A stretch of DNA of 64,000 bases from Barnesiella sp. An22 (GCF_002159975.1 NZ_NFJR01000006.1:1-64000); one strand, 5' to 3'. Positions 1 to 8,933 are shown, counted from the first letter of the stretch. A program made the numbers and translations. Notes: generated by a model from the letters alone, not told the origin.

Positions 1-55
1 AGTAAACCAGCCCTTCCCGGAGACTTCCTGCTCCGGTAAAAAGTAATGTGGTCAT
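1..55 (-). CDS. Possible 5' end of a gene running off the left edge
   Basis: An ATG at 55 on the minus strand opens a frame without stops to the window edge; it reads MTTLLFTGAGSLREGLVY. The first residues look like a beta strand followed by a glycine-rich turn, as at the start of some Rossmann-fold enzymes, but 18 codons are too few to assign a family. It lies just after the terminator-like hairpin of the leucine-rich protein gene and has the same direction. The call rests only on the open frame and its position. Confidence 0.35.
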   Translation of the reverse strand, partial: MTTLLFTGAGSLREGLVY

Positions 56-69
56 CTTTTTCTATAATA

Positions 70-106
70 AAACAAAGAGACCGCCCAAAATCTCTTTTGG
101 GTCGGC
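70..106 (-). terminator. Rho-independent terminator of the LRR protein gene
   Basis: Arms at 81-90 (CCGCCCAAAA) and 95-105 pair with one bulged base around a 4-nt loop. On the minus strand the hairpin is followed by a T-rich stretch (plus-strand A-rich 68-75). It lies about 30 bp past the stop at 135. Confidence 0.6.
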
Positions 107-134
107 CTCACTCCAATCAAAGGAATAAGGTTAA

Positions 135-2753
135 TTATTTCACTACCACCTTTTGCGAGCGGTTGCTCGTGCGCACCACATAGACTCCCGCATCGGCAAG
201 CTGCACGGTAGCGGCGTGGCCCTCATAAACCAGCTGCCCCGTGGCCGTATAGACCCGGTAGTCCCCATCGATATTCTCTACATGCAGCGTGCGATTTACC
301 ACATAGATATTCACACCGATCGACTGGGTCTCTACACCGGTAGCGACAGCCTCAAACTCGGCTACCAAGTCAATCAACCCGGTGACAACCACCGTGCGCG
401 GATTCTCGGTATTCCCGTCGTTCCACCGGGCAAAGCGGTAACCCTCCTGGGGAATAGCCGTCAGTATGGCCGTCACACCACCCATCGCATCGTCAATCGA
501 GCTGACCGTCAACCGACCCGAGGCCGAGAACTCGGCCATGAGCGATACATCTTCGGTCACCGTAATCTGGCGTGGATTCTCCATGTTGCCGTCGCTCCAC
601 TGTACAAAGCAATAGCCACTGGCCGGTATGGCGGCCAAAGTAACCACGGTACCTTCGGCATACTCACCACCGCCCATGACGGACCCCATCGACTCGTCCG
701 ACGAATAGCCCTCGACCGTATACAAAGCTACACCCGTTTCCTGAATATCGGTGAAATTGCGCCAGTATTTGGCCGCCTGATATTTCGACTTACACCCGGC
801 CGGTACATAGAGCGGCATACCGTAGTCGTCGAAGGTATTCGACCAAATCTCGGGCGGTGTAACCGCATGAATCGTTACCGTCTCCAACCGATTACACCCG
901 GCAAAGACAGCCTCTTTTATACTTGCGACCGACTTGGGTATTATCACAGAAGTCAAACCAATCATATTCAAACAAAGAGAATCGGGAATCTGCTCCACAC
1001 CGTCGCCAAAAGTAAATGATGTGATTGTATTTTTGCTGTCGCTAAAAGGTTCATTACAATCGACACAGGCTCGAGCATTCCAAGTAATCGTGGTCAAACC
1101 TGTACATCCCGAGAAGGCACTTACTCCAATACTCGTCACCGACTCGGGAATCGTAATAGCCGTTAAGCCACTCATTCCCGAACAAATCTTTTGAGGTATC
1201 TTCTCTACCTGATTCCCAAAAATAAACGTCGATATATTATCACAATCATTGAAAACATAAACAAAATTACTGCTTTTATAAGCCCGAGCATTCCACGTGA
1301 CAGAGGTTAACCCCACACATCCCTCGAAAGCTCTACTACCGATAATAGTAACCAACTCAGGAATTGTAACCGTGGTCAAACCCGTACAGTTTTGAAATGA
1401 GCGATTTCCAATATTCGTTACAGATTGACCAATTGTAATTGCAGTCAAGCCCGTACAACCCGAGAATGCGTCATCTCCAATTTCCTCTACCTGATCGGGA
1501 ATCGTGATTGAGGCTAATCCCGTACAGCCCGAAAATGCGTCATCACCAATCCACTCTACCTGATTGGGAATCGTAATTGAGGTCAAATTACAACACTGAT
1601 AGAAGGCCTCATACCCGATACTCGTCACCGACTCGGGTAGCGTAATTGAGGTCAAGCCCGTACAACCCGAGAATGCGACATCTCCAATTTCCTCTACCTG
1701 ATCGGGAATCGTGATTGAGGCTAATCCCGTACAGCCCGAGAAGGCTCCTCTACCTATACTCGTCACCGCCTCGGGTAGCGTAATTGTGGTTAATTCCTTA
1801 CAGCCCAAGAAAGCATAATCACCGATACTCGTTAACGACTCGGATAGCGTAATTGTGGTTAACCCCGTACAACCTGAGAATGCATTGCTACCGATACTTG
1901 TTACCGACTCAGGTAGCGTAATTGAAGTCAGACCACTACAATCCTCAAAAGCCCTGCTACCAATACTCGTTAACGACTCGGGTAGCGTGATTGTGGTCAA
2001 ACCACTCATTCCTTGACAAAGGTAATCGGGTATCTGCTCTACCTGGTCGCCAAAAGTAAAGGTCGTTATTCTTGTATAGTTATCGCCAAAAAGATTGCTA
2101 ACGCTACTACATGCCCGGGCATTCCAAGTAACAGAGGTTAACCCCGTACAACCTGAGAATGCATTTCTACCAATACTCGTTAACGACTCGGGTAGCGTGA
2201 TTGTGGTCAAACCCGTACAACCCTCAAAAGCACGATTACCGATACTCGTTAACGACTCAGGTAGCGTAATTGAAGTCAAGCCACTCATTCCTTGACAAAG
2301 GTAATCGGGTATCTGCTCTACGCTATCGCCAAAAGTAAAAGTCGTTATGGTATTATTATAGTTCTCGCCAAAAAGATAGTCTCCACTACCACAAGCACGA
2401 GCATTCCATACCATCGAAGTCAACCCTGTACAATCCACGAAAGCATAACTACCAATCCACCTTACTGACTCGGGTAGCGTAATTGAGGTTAACCTCGTAC
2501 AGCTCGAGAAAGCATTATCATCGATAATCGTTACCGGATAAGTCTTTCCTTCATAAGTAACCGATGCCGGAATAACCACATCGCCCGAATAAGAGCCATT
2601 CGAAACATATCCACCCGATTCATTGGTAACCGTAACTTCCTCGCCATTGATTTCATAATAGATTCCATCTACTTGAAAATCATACGCACTTGCCGGGAAT
2701 ACACCCCATAAAGTGACCATGAACAGAAGCCACCCCGATAAATAAGATTTCAT
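135..2753 (-). CDS. BspA-like leucine-rich repeat surface protein with T9SS-type C-terminal tail
   Basis: This is an exported protein of 872 residues. The start at 2753 is chosen because it gives a clear signal peptide (MKSYLSGWLLFMVTL..., cleavage near ASA-YD); an in-frame extension upstream to 2870 has no such character. Residues ~50-680 hold about 20 repeats of the LRR_5 / Treponema-BspA type, with units such as LTSITLPESVTSIG and AFSGCTGL. Two InlB B-repeat-like segments follow (GYCFVQWSDGN, GYRFARWNDGN). The last ~70 residues (VYTATGQLVYEG ... KVVVK) resemble the Por secretion tail of type IX secretion cargo. Such proteins are usually surface adhesins; that role is inferred here. Neighbouring repeats are almost identical in DNA, so copy number may vary. 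It is a single-gene unit with its own terminator. Confidence 0.85.
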   Translation of the reverse strand: MKSYLSGWLLFMVTLWGVFPASAYDFQVDGIYYEINGEEVTVTNESGGYVSNGSYSGDVVIPASVTYEGKTYPVTIIDDNAFSSCTRLTSITLPESVRWIGSYAFVDCTGLTSMVWNARACGSGDYLFGENYNNTITTFTFGDSVEQIPDYLCQGMSGLTSITLPESLTSIGNRAFEGCTGLTTITLPESLTSIGRNAFSGCTGLTSVTWNARACSSVSNLFGDNYTRITTFTFGDQVEQIPDYLCQGMSGLTTITLPESLTSIGSRAFEDCSGLTSITLPESVTSIGSNAFSGCTGLTTITLSESLTSIGDYAFLGCKELTTITLPEAVTSIGRGAFSGCTGLASITIPDQVEEIGDVAFSGCTGLTSITLPESVTSIGYEAFYQCCNLTSITIPNQVEWIGDDAFSGCTGLASITIPDQVEEIGDDAFSGCTGLTAITIGQSVTNIGNRSFQNCTGLTTVTIPELVTIIGSRAFEGCVGLTSVTWNARAYKSSNFVYVFNDCDNISTFIFGNQVEKIPQKICSGMSGLTAITIPESVTSIGVSAFSGCTGLTTITWNARACVDCNEPFSDSKNTITSFTFGDGVEQIPDSLCLNMIGLTSVIIPKSVASIKEAVFAGCNRLETVTIHAVTPPEIWSNTFDDYGMPLYVPAGCKSKYQAAKYWRNFTDIQETGVALYTVEGYSSDESMGSVMGGGEYAEGTVVTLAAIPASGYCFVQWSDGNMENPRQITVTEDVSLMAEFSASGRLTVSSIDDAMGGVTAILTAIPQEGYRFARWNDGNTENPRTVVVTGLIDLVAEFEAVATGVETQSIGVNIYVVNRTLHVENIDGDYRVYTATGQLVYEGHAATVQLADAGVYVVRTSNRSQKVVVK
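1445..1739. repeat. Near-identical 88-bp direct copies inside the LRR gene
   Basis: Positions 1445-1532 and 1652-1739 match over 88 bp with about one mismatch, and lie 207 bp apart, a multiple of three. A second pair of long matching segments sits around 1942-2041 and 2221-2320. Loss or gain by recombination would keep the frame and change only the number of LRR units. Confidence 0.8.
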
Positions 2754-2961
2754 AGCATCATATTTTCTGTCACTCTGCCCCCTGGAGTAGACATTTAAAA
2801 AAACGAAAGCGTAGGGAACATTTTTACCCTCTTGAATCGAGTAATACGCTTTTATAGAATTATTTCGCAAAATTAAGGTATTAATTGCTAAAACAGGTCA
2901 ACCGGGCGTGTTTTTTTCATTCTTTCGCAATAAGATGCAAATGATTCCTGTCGATATTCCG

Positions 2962-3109
2962 TGGATTCCGCATCACGGTGCGGAATGACTCTCCCCGTCA
3001 CCCCGCACAACGATGCGGGGTCCAGGAGGTGAATGAGTGGGAAATGACTCCTGCATGTATACTTATTTGCCGGTATTTTCTGGATTCCGCATCACGGTGC
3101 GGAATGACT
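2962..3109. repeat. Intergenic hairpin repeats (two 29-bp copies plus a related palindrome)
   Basis: The 363-bp gap between the LRR gene and tatD contains two identical 29-bp copies at 2962-2990 and 3081-3109. Each is an inverted repeat, ATTCCGCA - TCACGG - TGCGGAAT. Between them lies another hairpin, CCCCGCA - CAACGA - TGCGGGG, at 3002-3021. A degenerate relative occurs at 52986-53013. The pattern is that of a dispersed intergenic palindromic element; no gene is seen in the gap. Confidence 0.75.
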
Positions 3110-3116
3110 CGTCGTA

Positions 3117-3884
3117 TCACCACTCCCCGAACAGGCGGAAGGCATTGGCCGTGGTAGCCGCCTCGACCTCGACAAGCGTCACGCCCAGAATATCGGCTAT
3201 GCGCTGGGCCATGCGAGGCAGATACGACGGCTCATTGCGCTTGCCCCGGTAGGGCACGGGGGCCAGATAGGGAGCATCTGTCTCGAGCAGGAGGCGGTCG
3301 ATGCCTACCTCGCGCACCATCTCTTCGAGGTGGGCGTTCTTGAAGGTGACGATGCCGTTTATACCGAAGTAGTAGTCGCCCAACGTGCGCAGGGTACGCA
3401 CCTCGTCGGCCGTGCCAGTGAAGCTGTGGAATACCCCCCGGAACGACGGCACCCGCCCCGACTGCAACAGCGCCACCATCTCGGCAAAGGCATCGCGGCA
3501 GTGGATAATCACGGGCAGGTCGAGCTCGACGGCCCAACCCGTCTGCACGACAAAAGCCTCCTCCTGCTCCCGGGCGAACGTCTTGTCCCAATAGAGGTCG
3601 AGACCGATTTCGCCCACGGCACAATAGTCGCCGGCCAGCAGCAACCGGTGCGTCTGGTCGAGCCGCTCGCGATAGTCGGCATCGACCGAGGTGGGGTGCA
3701 ACCCCATGGCCATGCGGCAATAGCCGGGGTAAAGGTCGTGGGTGGCCTGCATGGCCGCTACCGTATCGAGGTCGACATTGGGCAGTATCACCCGCTCCAC
3801 ACCTGCCTCGCGGGCACGGCGCACCACTTCAGCGCGGTCTTCGTCAAACTCTTCGAGATAAATATGGGTATGTGTATCAATCAT
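3117..3884 (-). CDS. tatD: TatD-family metal-dependent hydrolase (DNase)
   Basis: A 255-residue protein of the normal length for TatD. Family marks: the N-terminal metal site IDTHTH (residues 2-7), the GLHP motif, the GEIGLDLYWD segment with the conserved Glu, IIHCRD with a metal-ligand His, GVFHSFTG, and the C-terminal LLETDAPYLAP with the catalytic Asp. TatD enzymes are cytoplasmic 3'-5' exonucleases that act on single-stranded or damaged DNA. The start at 3884 begins directly with the metal motif and overlaps the stop of the upstream gene by 8 bp, so the two are probably translationally coupled. It is the last gene of a three-gene minus-strand operon. Confidence 0.93.
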   Translation of the reverse strand: MIDTHTHIYLEEFDEDRAEVVRRAREAGVERVILPNVDLDTVAAMQATHDLYPGYCRMAMGLHPTSVDADYRERLDQTHRLLLAGDYCAVGEIGLDLYWDKTFAREQEEAFVVQTGWAVELDLPVIIHCRDAFAEMVALLQSGRVPSFRGVFHSFTGTADEVRTLRTLGDYYFGINGIVTFKNAHLEEMVREVGIDRLLLETDAPYLAPVPYRGKRNEPSYLPRMAQRIADILGVTLVEVEAATTANAFRLFGEW

Positions 3885-4581
3885 TTTCGGGTCGTTTTTC
3901 GCCGCTCCGGTAATAGTAGACGATGCCGTAGGTCTGGCAGCGGGCCAACCGCTCGGCCGGCGGAAGTGCGGCATAATAGGCTTCCACCTGGTTCCAGAGG
4001 TTGAGAATGATTCGGTCGGCCTCCTCGCGCAGCACATCGAGCCCCGACTGCGAGCGGGTAGTGTTGAGCTTGTAGTTCTGCTGCTCGCGGTAGGCATCCT
4101 TGAAAATATCGTAGTGCACCGAAACCTTGGCAATCGTAGGGTTGTAGATGGGTGCCCCTCCGTGCGAAAGCCGCTCGCGCTCCCCCTCGATCAGGCGTTC
4201 GCCCCACATGAGGATATGCTTCTCGCTCGTGAGGTCGGGCACGGCAAAGTCGTCGGGGTCGAGGCCGTAGAAGAGCTTGTGCTCCTTGCGCACCTCGTTG
4301 CGGACCACCGCCAGGTTGAGCACCTGGATGAAGTGCGAGATGTAGAGCCGCGCCGTCTTCAGATGCTCCTGATACCGACGGTTGGCCTCGGCCTGGGCCG
4401 TATAGCAATACTGAAACTGCTCTACGGCACTCTTGAAGCGCCGCAACAGGACCCGCGCCTCGTTCAGGGTCTTGTACGAAGCCGCCTGATGCTCCACATC
4501 ACAGGCGTGCTCCATCGCCACCGCCTTCTCGAGGGCGGCGATGCGGGCTTTGTCGGTATTGGGCAATCGGCGGTATGGCAT
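3877..4581 (-). CDS. Conserved Bacteroidales protein of unknown function
   Basis: A 234-residue soluble protein, Glu- and Arg-rich and mostly helical, with no signal peptide or membrane segment. It opens MPYRRLPNTDKARIAALEKA and contains a conserved-looking middle (GLDPDDFAVPDLTSEKHIL). I recognise it as a protein often seen in this order but without a named domain. The start at 4581 is preferred over in-frame codons up to 4683, which would overlap the end of the prenyl synthase gene and give low-complexity sequence. It lies 31 bp downstream of the prenyl synthase and overlaps tatD, so it is probably co-expressed with both. No function is assigned. Confidence 0.8.
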   Translation of the reverse strand: MPYRRLPNTDKARIAALEKAVAMEHACDVEHQAASYKTLNEARVLLRRFKSAVEQFQYCYTAQAEANRRYQEHLKTARLYISHFIQVLNLAVVRNEVRKEHKLFYGLDPDDFAVPDLTSEKHILMWGERLIEGERERLSHGGAPIYNPTIAKVSVHYDIFKDAYREQQNYKLNTTRSQSGLDVLREEADRIILNLWNQVEAYYAALPPAERLARCQTYGIVYYYRSGEKRPEND

Positions 4582-4612
4582 GACGATACGGGGATTTCGG
4601 TAAAAAGGTGAA

Positions 4613-5587
4613 TCAATGGTCTCGTTTGATAAGCGACCGGGCCAGGTCGTACAACGGCTGTTTGGCGGCCTCGGGCACGGCAATCTGCTGCAACGCCTCG
4701 ATGGCCCGACGGCTGTAGTCGTCGACCTGTTGCAGACACAGTTCGCCCACGCCCAGACGGTTGTAGAGGGCGGTCACGGCCGCAATCTTCCCGGCCGGGT
4801 CGTAATCGGTAGCCGACAGCCAGCGCGACAGCTCCCCGGCATCGGTACCCTGGGCTCTGCGCTGGGCATTGATGAGCATGTAGGTCTTCTTGTTGTTGAG
4901 AATATCGCCGCCTATCTTCTTGCCGAAACGGGCCGGGTCGCCATAGACATCGAGCCAGTCGTCCTGCAACTGGAAGGCCAGCCCCAGCGATTCGCCGAAG
5001 CGGTAGATGCGGTCGGCATCGTCGGCCCCCGCGCCGCCTATGATGGCGCCAATCTTCAGGGCACCGCCCAGCAATACGGCCGTCTTGAGGCGTATCATCT
5101 CGATGTATTCGGCCTCGGTCACATCGTCGCGGCTTTCAAACTCCATGTCGAACTGCTGCCCCTCACAAATCTCGAGGGCCGTCTTCAGGAACCAGTCGAT
5201 GACAGCCGCCGTGTGCGGAGCCGGTGTGCGGGCTATATAGCGGAAGGCGATAATCTGCATGGCATCGCCCGAGAGAATGGCCGTATTCTCGTCCCACACC
5301 TTGTGTACCGTAGGCTTGCCCCGGCGCACATCGGCCTTGTCCATCACGTCGTCATGCAGGAGGGTGAAGTTGTGAAACACCTCCAGCCCCACGGCGGCAT
5401 CGATGGCCCGACGGCAATCGCCGCCAAACATCTCGCAGGCCAGCAACGCCAACAACGGGCGCACCCGCTTGCCCCCCAGCGACAATTCGTAACGCACCGG
5501 CGCATACAGCCCGTCGGGCGACGGGGCATACTCTATCTGAGACAGGGCACTCTCTATCGTGTCGAAATATTTTTGCAAACCTTCCAT
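4613..5587 (-). CDS. Trans-polyprenyl diphosphate synthase (short-chain type)
   Basis: A 324-residue isoprenyl diphosphate synthase. The first aspartate-rich motif is DDVMD at 79-83 and the second is DDWLD at 209-213; LGGKRVRP (38-45) and GDAMQ are also present. The fifth residue before the first motif is Phe74 and there is no two-residue insertion, which in this family limits chain length and fits a farnesyl or geranylgeranyl product better than octaprenyl; this is inference. The enzyme condenses IPP with allylic diphosphates for quinone or polyprenol synthesis in the cytoplasm. It is first in the operon with the unknown gene and tatD. Confidence 0.9.
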   Translation of the reverse strand: MEGLQKYFDTIESALSQIEYAPSPDGLYAPVRYELSLGGKRVRPLLALLACEMFGGDCRRAIDAAVGLEVFHNFTLLHDDVMDKADVRRGKPTVHKVWDENTAILSGDAMQIIAFRYIARTPAPHTAAVIDWFLKTALEICEGQQFDMEFESRDDVTEAEYIEMIRLKTAVLLGGALKIGAIIGGAGADDADRIYRFGESLGLAFQLQDDWLDVYGDPARFGKKIGGDILNNKKTYMLINAQRRAQGTDAGELSRWLSATDYDPAGKIAAVTALYNRLGVGELCLQQVDDYSRRAIEALQQIAVPEAAKQPLYDLARSLIKRDH

Positions 5588-5792
5588 AAATTTTCTTTTC
5601 CGATTTTTGATGTTTTACATAGAATGGAGGTCAAATTTAATCATTTCTGTCGAGTCGAACAAGCGGGAGCCCGATAAGTTTACCCACAAACCGCCGGGGC
5701 GATATACTTTATTCTCCTTTTTTGCGTTATTAAACCGTGGGGAACCGCTTACCCCGGTTCCTTTACAGGAAGATAGAGGACGGCCCGAGACA

Positions 5793-6102
5793 GAAAATAT
5801 TCGAAACCAGTTTCGATATTTCATTTTCCCCTCGCCTCTCGCTATCTTTGTTATACGAAAACAGGAGGCGGCCCTGTCAAACTTGAAAACAGGTTTTCCG
5901 TTTGCCTTGGCTCTCGCCTTTCACTATCTTTCCAGAAGAAAGGAGGCGGCTCGGCCCTGTCAAACTTGAAAAACAAGTTTTTCCGTTTGCCTCGGCTCTC
6001 GCCTTTCACTATCTTTCCAGAAGAAAGGAGGCGGCTCGGCCCTGTCAAACTTGAAAAACAAGTTTTTCCGTTTGCCTCGGCTCTCGCCTTTCACTATCTT
6101 TG
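5793..6102 (+). repeat. Tandem array of 82-85 bp promoter-like repeats upstream of porQ
   Basis: The 531-bp gap between the prenyl synthase and porQ holds four head-to-tail copies of one unit. Their TATCTTT boxes lie at 5843, 5925, 6010 and 6095, giving periods of 82, 85 and 85 bp. Each unit contains a small inverted repeat (AAACTTG - AAAAA - CAAGTTT in the last two), a TTTGCCTCGG segment and TTTCAC-TATCTTT. The two inner copies end TATCTTTCC instead of TATCTTTG, breaking the -7 consensus; the gene-proximal copy is intact. The 5588-5790 part holds only short inverted repeats. A related two-copy array lies at 27315-27472. Confidence 0.85.
6071..6102 (+). promoter_or_regulatory. porQ promoter (-33 TTTG, -7 TATCTTTG)
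   Basis: TTTG at 6071-6074 and TATCTTTG at 6095-6102 are 20 nt apart, matching the Bacteroidota housekeeping promoter. The porQ ATG is 16 bp further on, so the 5' leader is very short. Confidence 0.8.
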
Positions 6103-6118
6103 CACGCCGAAAAGAATT

Positions 6119-7147
6119 ATGAGATACGCGCTTCGATACATATCGGTACTGCTGGCACTGGTCATCTGCCTGACCGGGCGGGGACAGGAGGGGACAAGCT
6201 CGTTCGACTTCCTCAACATCCCCACCTCCACCCACGCCTACGCGCTGGGCGGCACCAACATATCGGTTATCGACGAAGACATCAACCTCGTCAACCAGAA
6301 CCCCGCCCTGCTGGGGCCCGAATCGGACCTGCAACTGGGACTCAACTACATGAAGTATGTGGGCGGCATCAACCTGGCCGGGGTCACCTTCGGCAAGGCG
6401 GCCAGCGAACGCAGCGCCTGGGCGGCCGGTATCCAGTACTACGGCTACGGCAAGATGAAGAGCGCCGACGAGACGGGCGTCATCACCGGCGAGTTTTCGC
6501 CCAAAGACATCGTCTTCAACGGCATCTACTCGCACGACATCACCTCCACGCTGCGCGGCGGCGTCAACGCCAAGGTCATCTACTCCTCCTACGAGCAATA
6601 CACCTCGTGGGCCCTGGCCGTAGATCTGGGCCTCAACTACTACAACGCCGACAACGACCTGTCGCTCTCGCTCGTGGCCCGCAACCTGGGAGGCCAGATC
6701 AAGCGCTACAACGAGACCTTCGAACGCATGCCCTTCGACCTGCAACTCGGTTACACCCAGAGTCTCGAGCATGCCCCCATACGCATCTCGGTCACGGCCC
6801 GCAACCTCACCCGCTGGAAGCTGCCCTACCCGACCATCGAGAACAGCGCCTACACCGGCAACTCCGATATTGTCGAGAAGAGCGGCTTTGCCGACAACCT
6901 CTTCCGCCACCTCATCTTCGGCGTGGAGTTCCTGCCCACCGACCGCCTCTACTTCGGGGTGGGATACAACTACAAGACCCGCACCGACATGAAGACGGCC
7001 AGCCGCAACTTCCTCTCGGGATTCAGCATCGGCGGCGGCATCAAGGTGCGCATGTTCGGCCTCGGCATAGCCCTGGCCCAGCAACACACGGGAGCCACCA
7101 CCCTCATGGTGAACCTCTCGCTCAACCTCTTTGAATTCAAAAAATAG
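6119..7147 (+). CDS. porQ: Type IX secretion system protein PorQ
   Basis: A 342-residue outer-membrane beta-barrel protein with a signal peptide (MRYALRYISVLLALVICL...). The start of the mature part, SFDFLNIPTSTHAYALGG followed by NLVNQNPALL, is typical of PorQ. In type IX secretion PorQ belongs to the outer-membrane attachment complex that fixes cargo C-terminal domains to the surface. The start at 6119 is chosen over in-frame codons inside the repeat array because it begins the signal peptide and lies just after the promoter. It is followed at 9 bp by cmk and then ispH, all on the same strand, so a surface-secretion gene leads an operon with nucleotide and isoprenoid genes. Confidence 0.88.
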   Translation: MRYALRYISVLLALVICLTGRGQEGTSSFDFLNIPTSTHAYALGGTNISVIDEDINLVNQNPALLGPESDLQLGLNYMKYVGGINLAGVTFGKAASERSAWAAGIQYYGYGKMKSADETGVITGEFSPKDIVFNGIYSHDITSTLRGGVNAKVIYSSYEQYTSWALAVDLGLNYYNADNDLSLSLVARNLGGQIKRYNETFERMPFDLQLGYTQSLEHAPIRISVTARNLTRWKLPYPTIENSAYTGNSDIVEKSGFADNLFRHLIFGVEFLPTDRLYFGVGYNYKTRTDMKTASRNFLSGFSIGGGIKVRMFGLGIALAQQHTGATTLMVNLSLNLFEFKK

Positions 7148-7156
7148 CAATCATCT

Positions 7157-7858
7157 ATGGATAAACCTCGTATCACCATCGCCATCGACGGATTTTCGTC
7201 TTGCGGCAAAAGCACCATGGCCAAGGCCTTGGCCCGCCGCATCGGCTACATCTATATCGACAGCGGCGCCATGTACCGCGCCGTCACCCTCTACTGCCTC
7301 GACCACAACCTCATCGACGGCGACACCGTCGACACCGAAGCGCTGCGGTCGCGCATGGACGACATCCACATCGACTTCCGCCCCGACCCCGCCTCGGGCA
7401 AGACCCACACCTTCCTCAACGGCCGGGACGTGGAGCAGGAGATTCGCTCCATGCGGGTATCGGACAAGGTGAGCCCCGTGAGCGCCATCCCCTTCGTACG
7501 CACCGCCATGGTGGCCGCCCAGCAGAAGATGGGCGAACGCAAGGGCATCGTCATGGACGGCCGCGACATCGGTACCACCGTATTCCCCCACGCCGAGCTG
7601 AAGATATTCGTCACCGCCTCGGCCGAGACCCGCGCCCAACGCCGGGTCGACGAGCTGCAAGCCAAAGGCGTGGCCGTCGATTTCGACGAAGTGGTGGCCA
7701 ACATCAACAAGCGCGACCACATAGACCAGACCCGCCAGGAGAGTCCCCTGCGCCGGGCCGATGACGCCATCCTGCTCGACAACTCGCACATGACCCTCGA
7801 CGAGCAGGACGCCTGGCTGCTGGCCCGATACGAAGAGGCCGTAGCCAAACAACAATAA
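7157..7858 (+). CDS. cmk: Cytidylate kinase
   Basis: A 233-residue (d)CMP kinase. The P-loop GFSSCGKST is at 12-20, [13 protein letters not shown] follows, and the NMP-binding and lid segments [11 protein letters not shown] and RRxDE-type arginines are present. It converts CMP and dCMP to the diphosphates in the cytoplasm for nucleic acid and lipid precursor supply. The length is normal. It lies 9 bp after porQ and 31 bp before ispH; the cmk-ispH order is common in Bacteroidales. Confidence 0.95.
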   Translation: MDKPRITIAIDGFSSCGKSTMAKALARRIGYIYIDSGAMYRAVTLYCLDHNLIDGDTVDTEALRSRMDDIHIDFRPDPASGKTHTFLNGRDVEQEIRSMRVSDKVSPVSAIPFVRTAMVAAQQKMGERKGIVMDGRDIGTTVFPHAELKIFVTASAETRAQRRVDELQAKGVAVDFDEVVANINKRDHIDQTRQESPLRRADDAILLDNSHMTLDEQDAWLLARYEEAVAKQQ

Positions 7859-7889
7859 CCCCCGACCCAAACGAAAGGAGAGAGACAAG

Positions 7890-8783
7890 ATGGCACGCAT
7901 AGAAATCGACGAACACTCGGGATTCTGCTTCGGAGTAGTCACCGCCATACGCAAGGCCGAGGAGGAGCTCGACCGCACCGGTCACCTCTACTGTCTGGGC
8001 GACATCGTCCACAACAGCAACGAGGTGGAGCGGCTCAAGGCCAAGGGGCTCATCACCATCGACCACGAGCAGCTCAAGCAACTGCACGACGTGAAGGTGC
8101 TGCTGCGCGCCCACGGCGAGCCTCCCGAAACCTACCGCATCGCCGCCGAGAACCACATCGAGATTATCGACGCCACCTGCCCCGTGGTGCTGCAACTGCA
8201 ACGCAAGATAAAGACCGCCTACGACTCCAACCCGCCCGGCGAGGCCCAAATCGTCATCTACGGGAAAAACGGGCACGCCGAGGTGAACGGCCTGGTGGGC
8301 CAGACCCACGGCGAGGCCGTTGTCATCGAGGGCAGCAACGACCTCGACAAAATCGATCTCGACAAAAAGTTGCTCCTCTACTCGCAGACCACCAAGTCGG
8401 TCGAGGGCTTCCGCCACATCGTCGACGAAATCAAGCACTTGAAACCCGACGGCCGTTTCGAGTCGTTCGACACCATCTGCCGACAGGTAGCCAACCGCAT
8501 CCCCAACATCCGCGAGTTTGCCCGGCGCCACGACCTCGTGCTCTTCGTCTGCGGCAAAAAGAGCTCCAACGGCCGCGTGCTCTTCGGCGAGTGCCTGCAG
8601 GTCAACCCCCAGTCGCACCTGGTCTCCGACCTCTCCGAAATCGACCCCGCCTGGCTCGAGGGGAAAGAGAGCATCGGCATCTGCGGCGCCACCTCAACCC
8701 CCCGCTGGCTGATGACCGAAGTGCAGGACTATGTAGCCCGCCTGCTCGACGGGAAAGAGAGCGGGAAAACTGCCGACAAATAA
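7890..8783 (+). CDS. ispH: 4-hydroxy-3-methylbut-2-enyl diphosphate reductase
   Basis: A 297-residue IspH (LytB), the last enzyme of the MEP isoprenoid pathway, producing IPP and DMAPP with a [4Fe-4S] cluster. The three cluster cysteines are visible: GFCFGV (Cys13), DATCPVV, and GICGATSTP near the C-terminus; the RAHGEP and QTTKS motifs are also in place. Its products feed the polyprenyl synthase encoded at 4613-5587. It is preceded by cmk in the same direction. Transcription probably stops or weakens before pfkA, which has its own -7 element. Confidence 0.96.
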   Translation: MARIEIDEHSGFCFGVVTAIRKAEEELDRTGHLYCLGDIVHNSNEVERLKAKGLITIDHEQLKQLHDVKVLLRAHGEPPETYRIAAENHIEIIDATCPVVLQLQRKIKTAYDSNPPGEAQIVIYGKNGHAEVNGLVGQTHGEAVVIEGSNDLDKIDLDKKLLLYSQTTKSVEGFRHIVDEIKHLKPDGRFESFDTICRQVANRIPNIREFARRHDLVLFVCGKKSSNGRVLFGECLQVNPQSHLVSDLSEIDPAWLEGKESIGICGATSTPRWLMTEVQDYVARLLDGKESGKTADK

Positions 8784-8902
8784 GACGCGAACCTCACAAG
8801 CAAATGACATTCTACCCCACCGAATAAAAAATCGGCCCGGGGGTAAACATTTATTTACAACTATCGTTAACTATTCAGCATCGGTAATTCGATTTTTATC
8901 TT

Positions 8903-8910
8903 TATCTTTG
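8903..8910 (+). promoter_or_regulatory. -7 element of pfkA
   Basis: TATCTTTG lies 24 bp before the pfkA start in an AT-rich stretch. No clear TTG is seen at the expected -33 distance. Confidence 0.6.
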
Positions 8911-8933
8911 CCAACAACTAAACATTACAGGTT

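Noticed and set aside
5843-6102. CRISPR array or IS ends
   Set aside because: The repeat unit is the whole 82-85 bp without unique spacers, and no transposase lies nearby.
5966-6118. N-terminal extension of PorQ through the repeat array
   Set aside because: It would encode the repeat sequence and hide the signal peptide; the promoter lies inside it.
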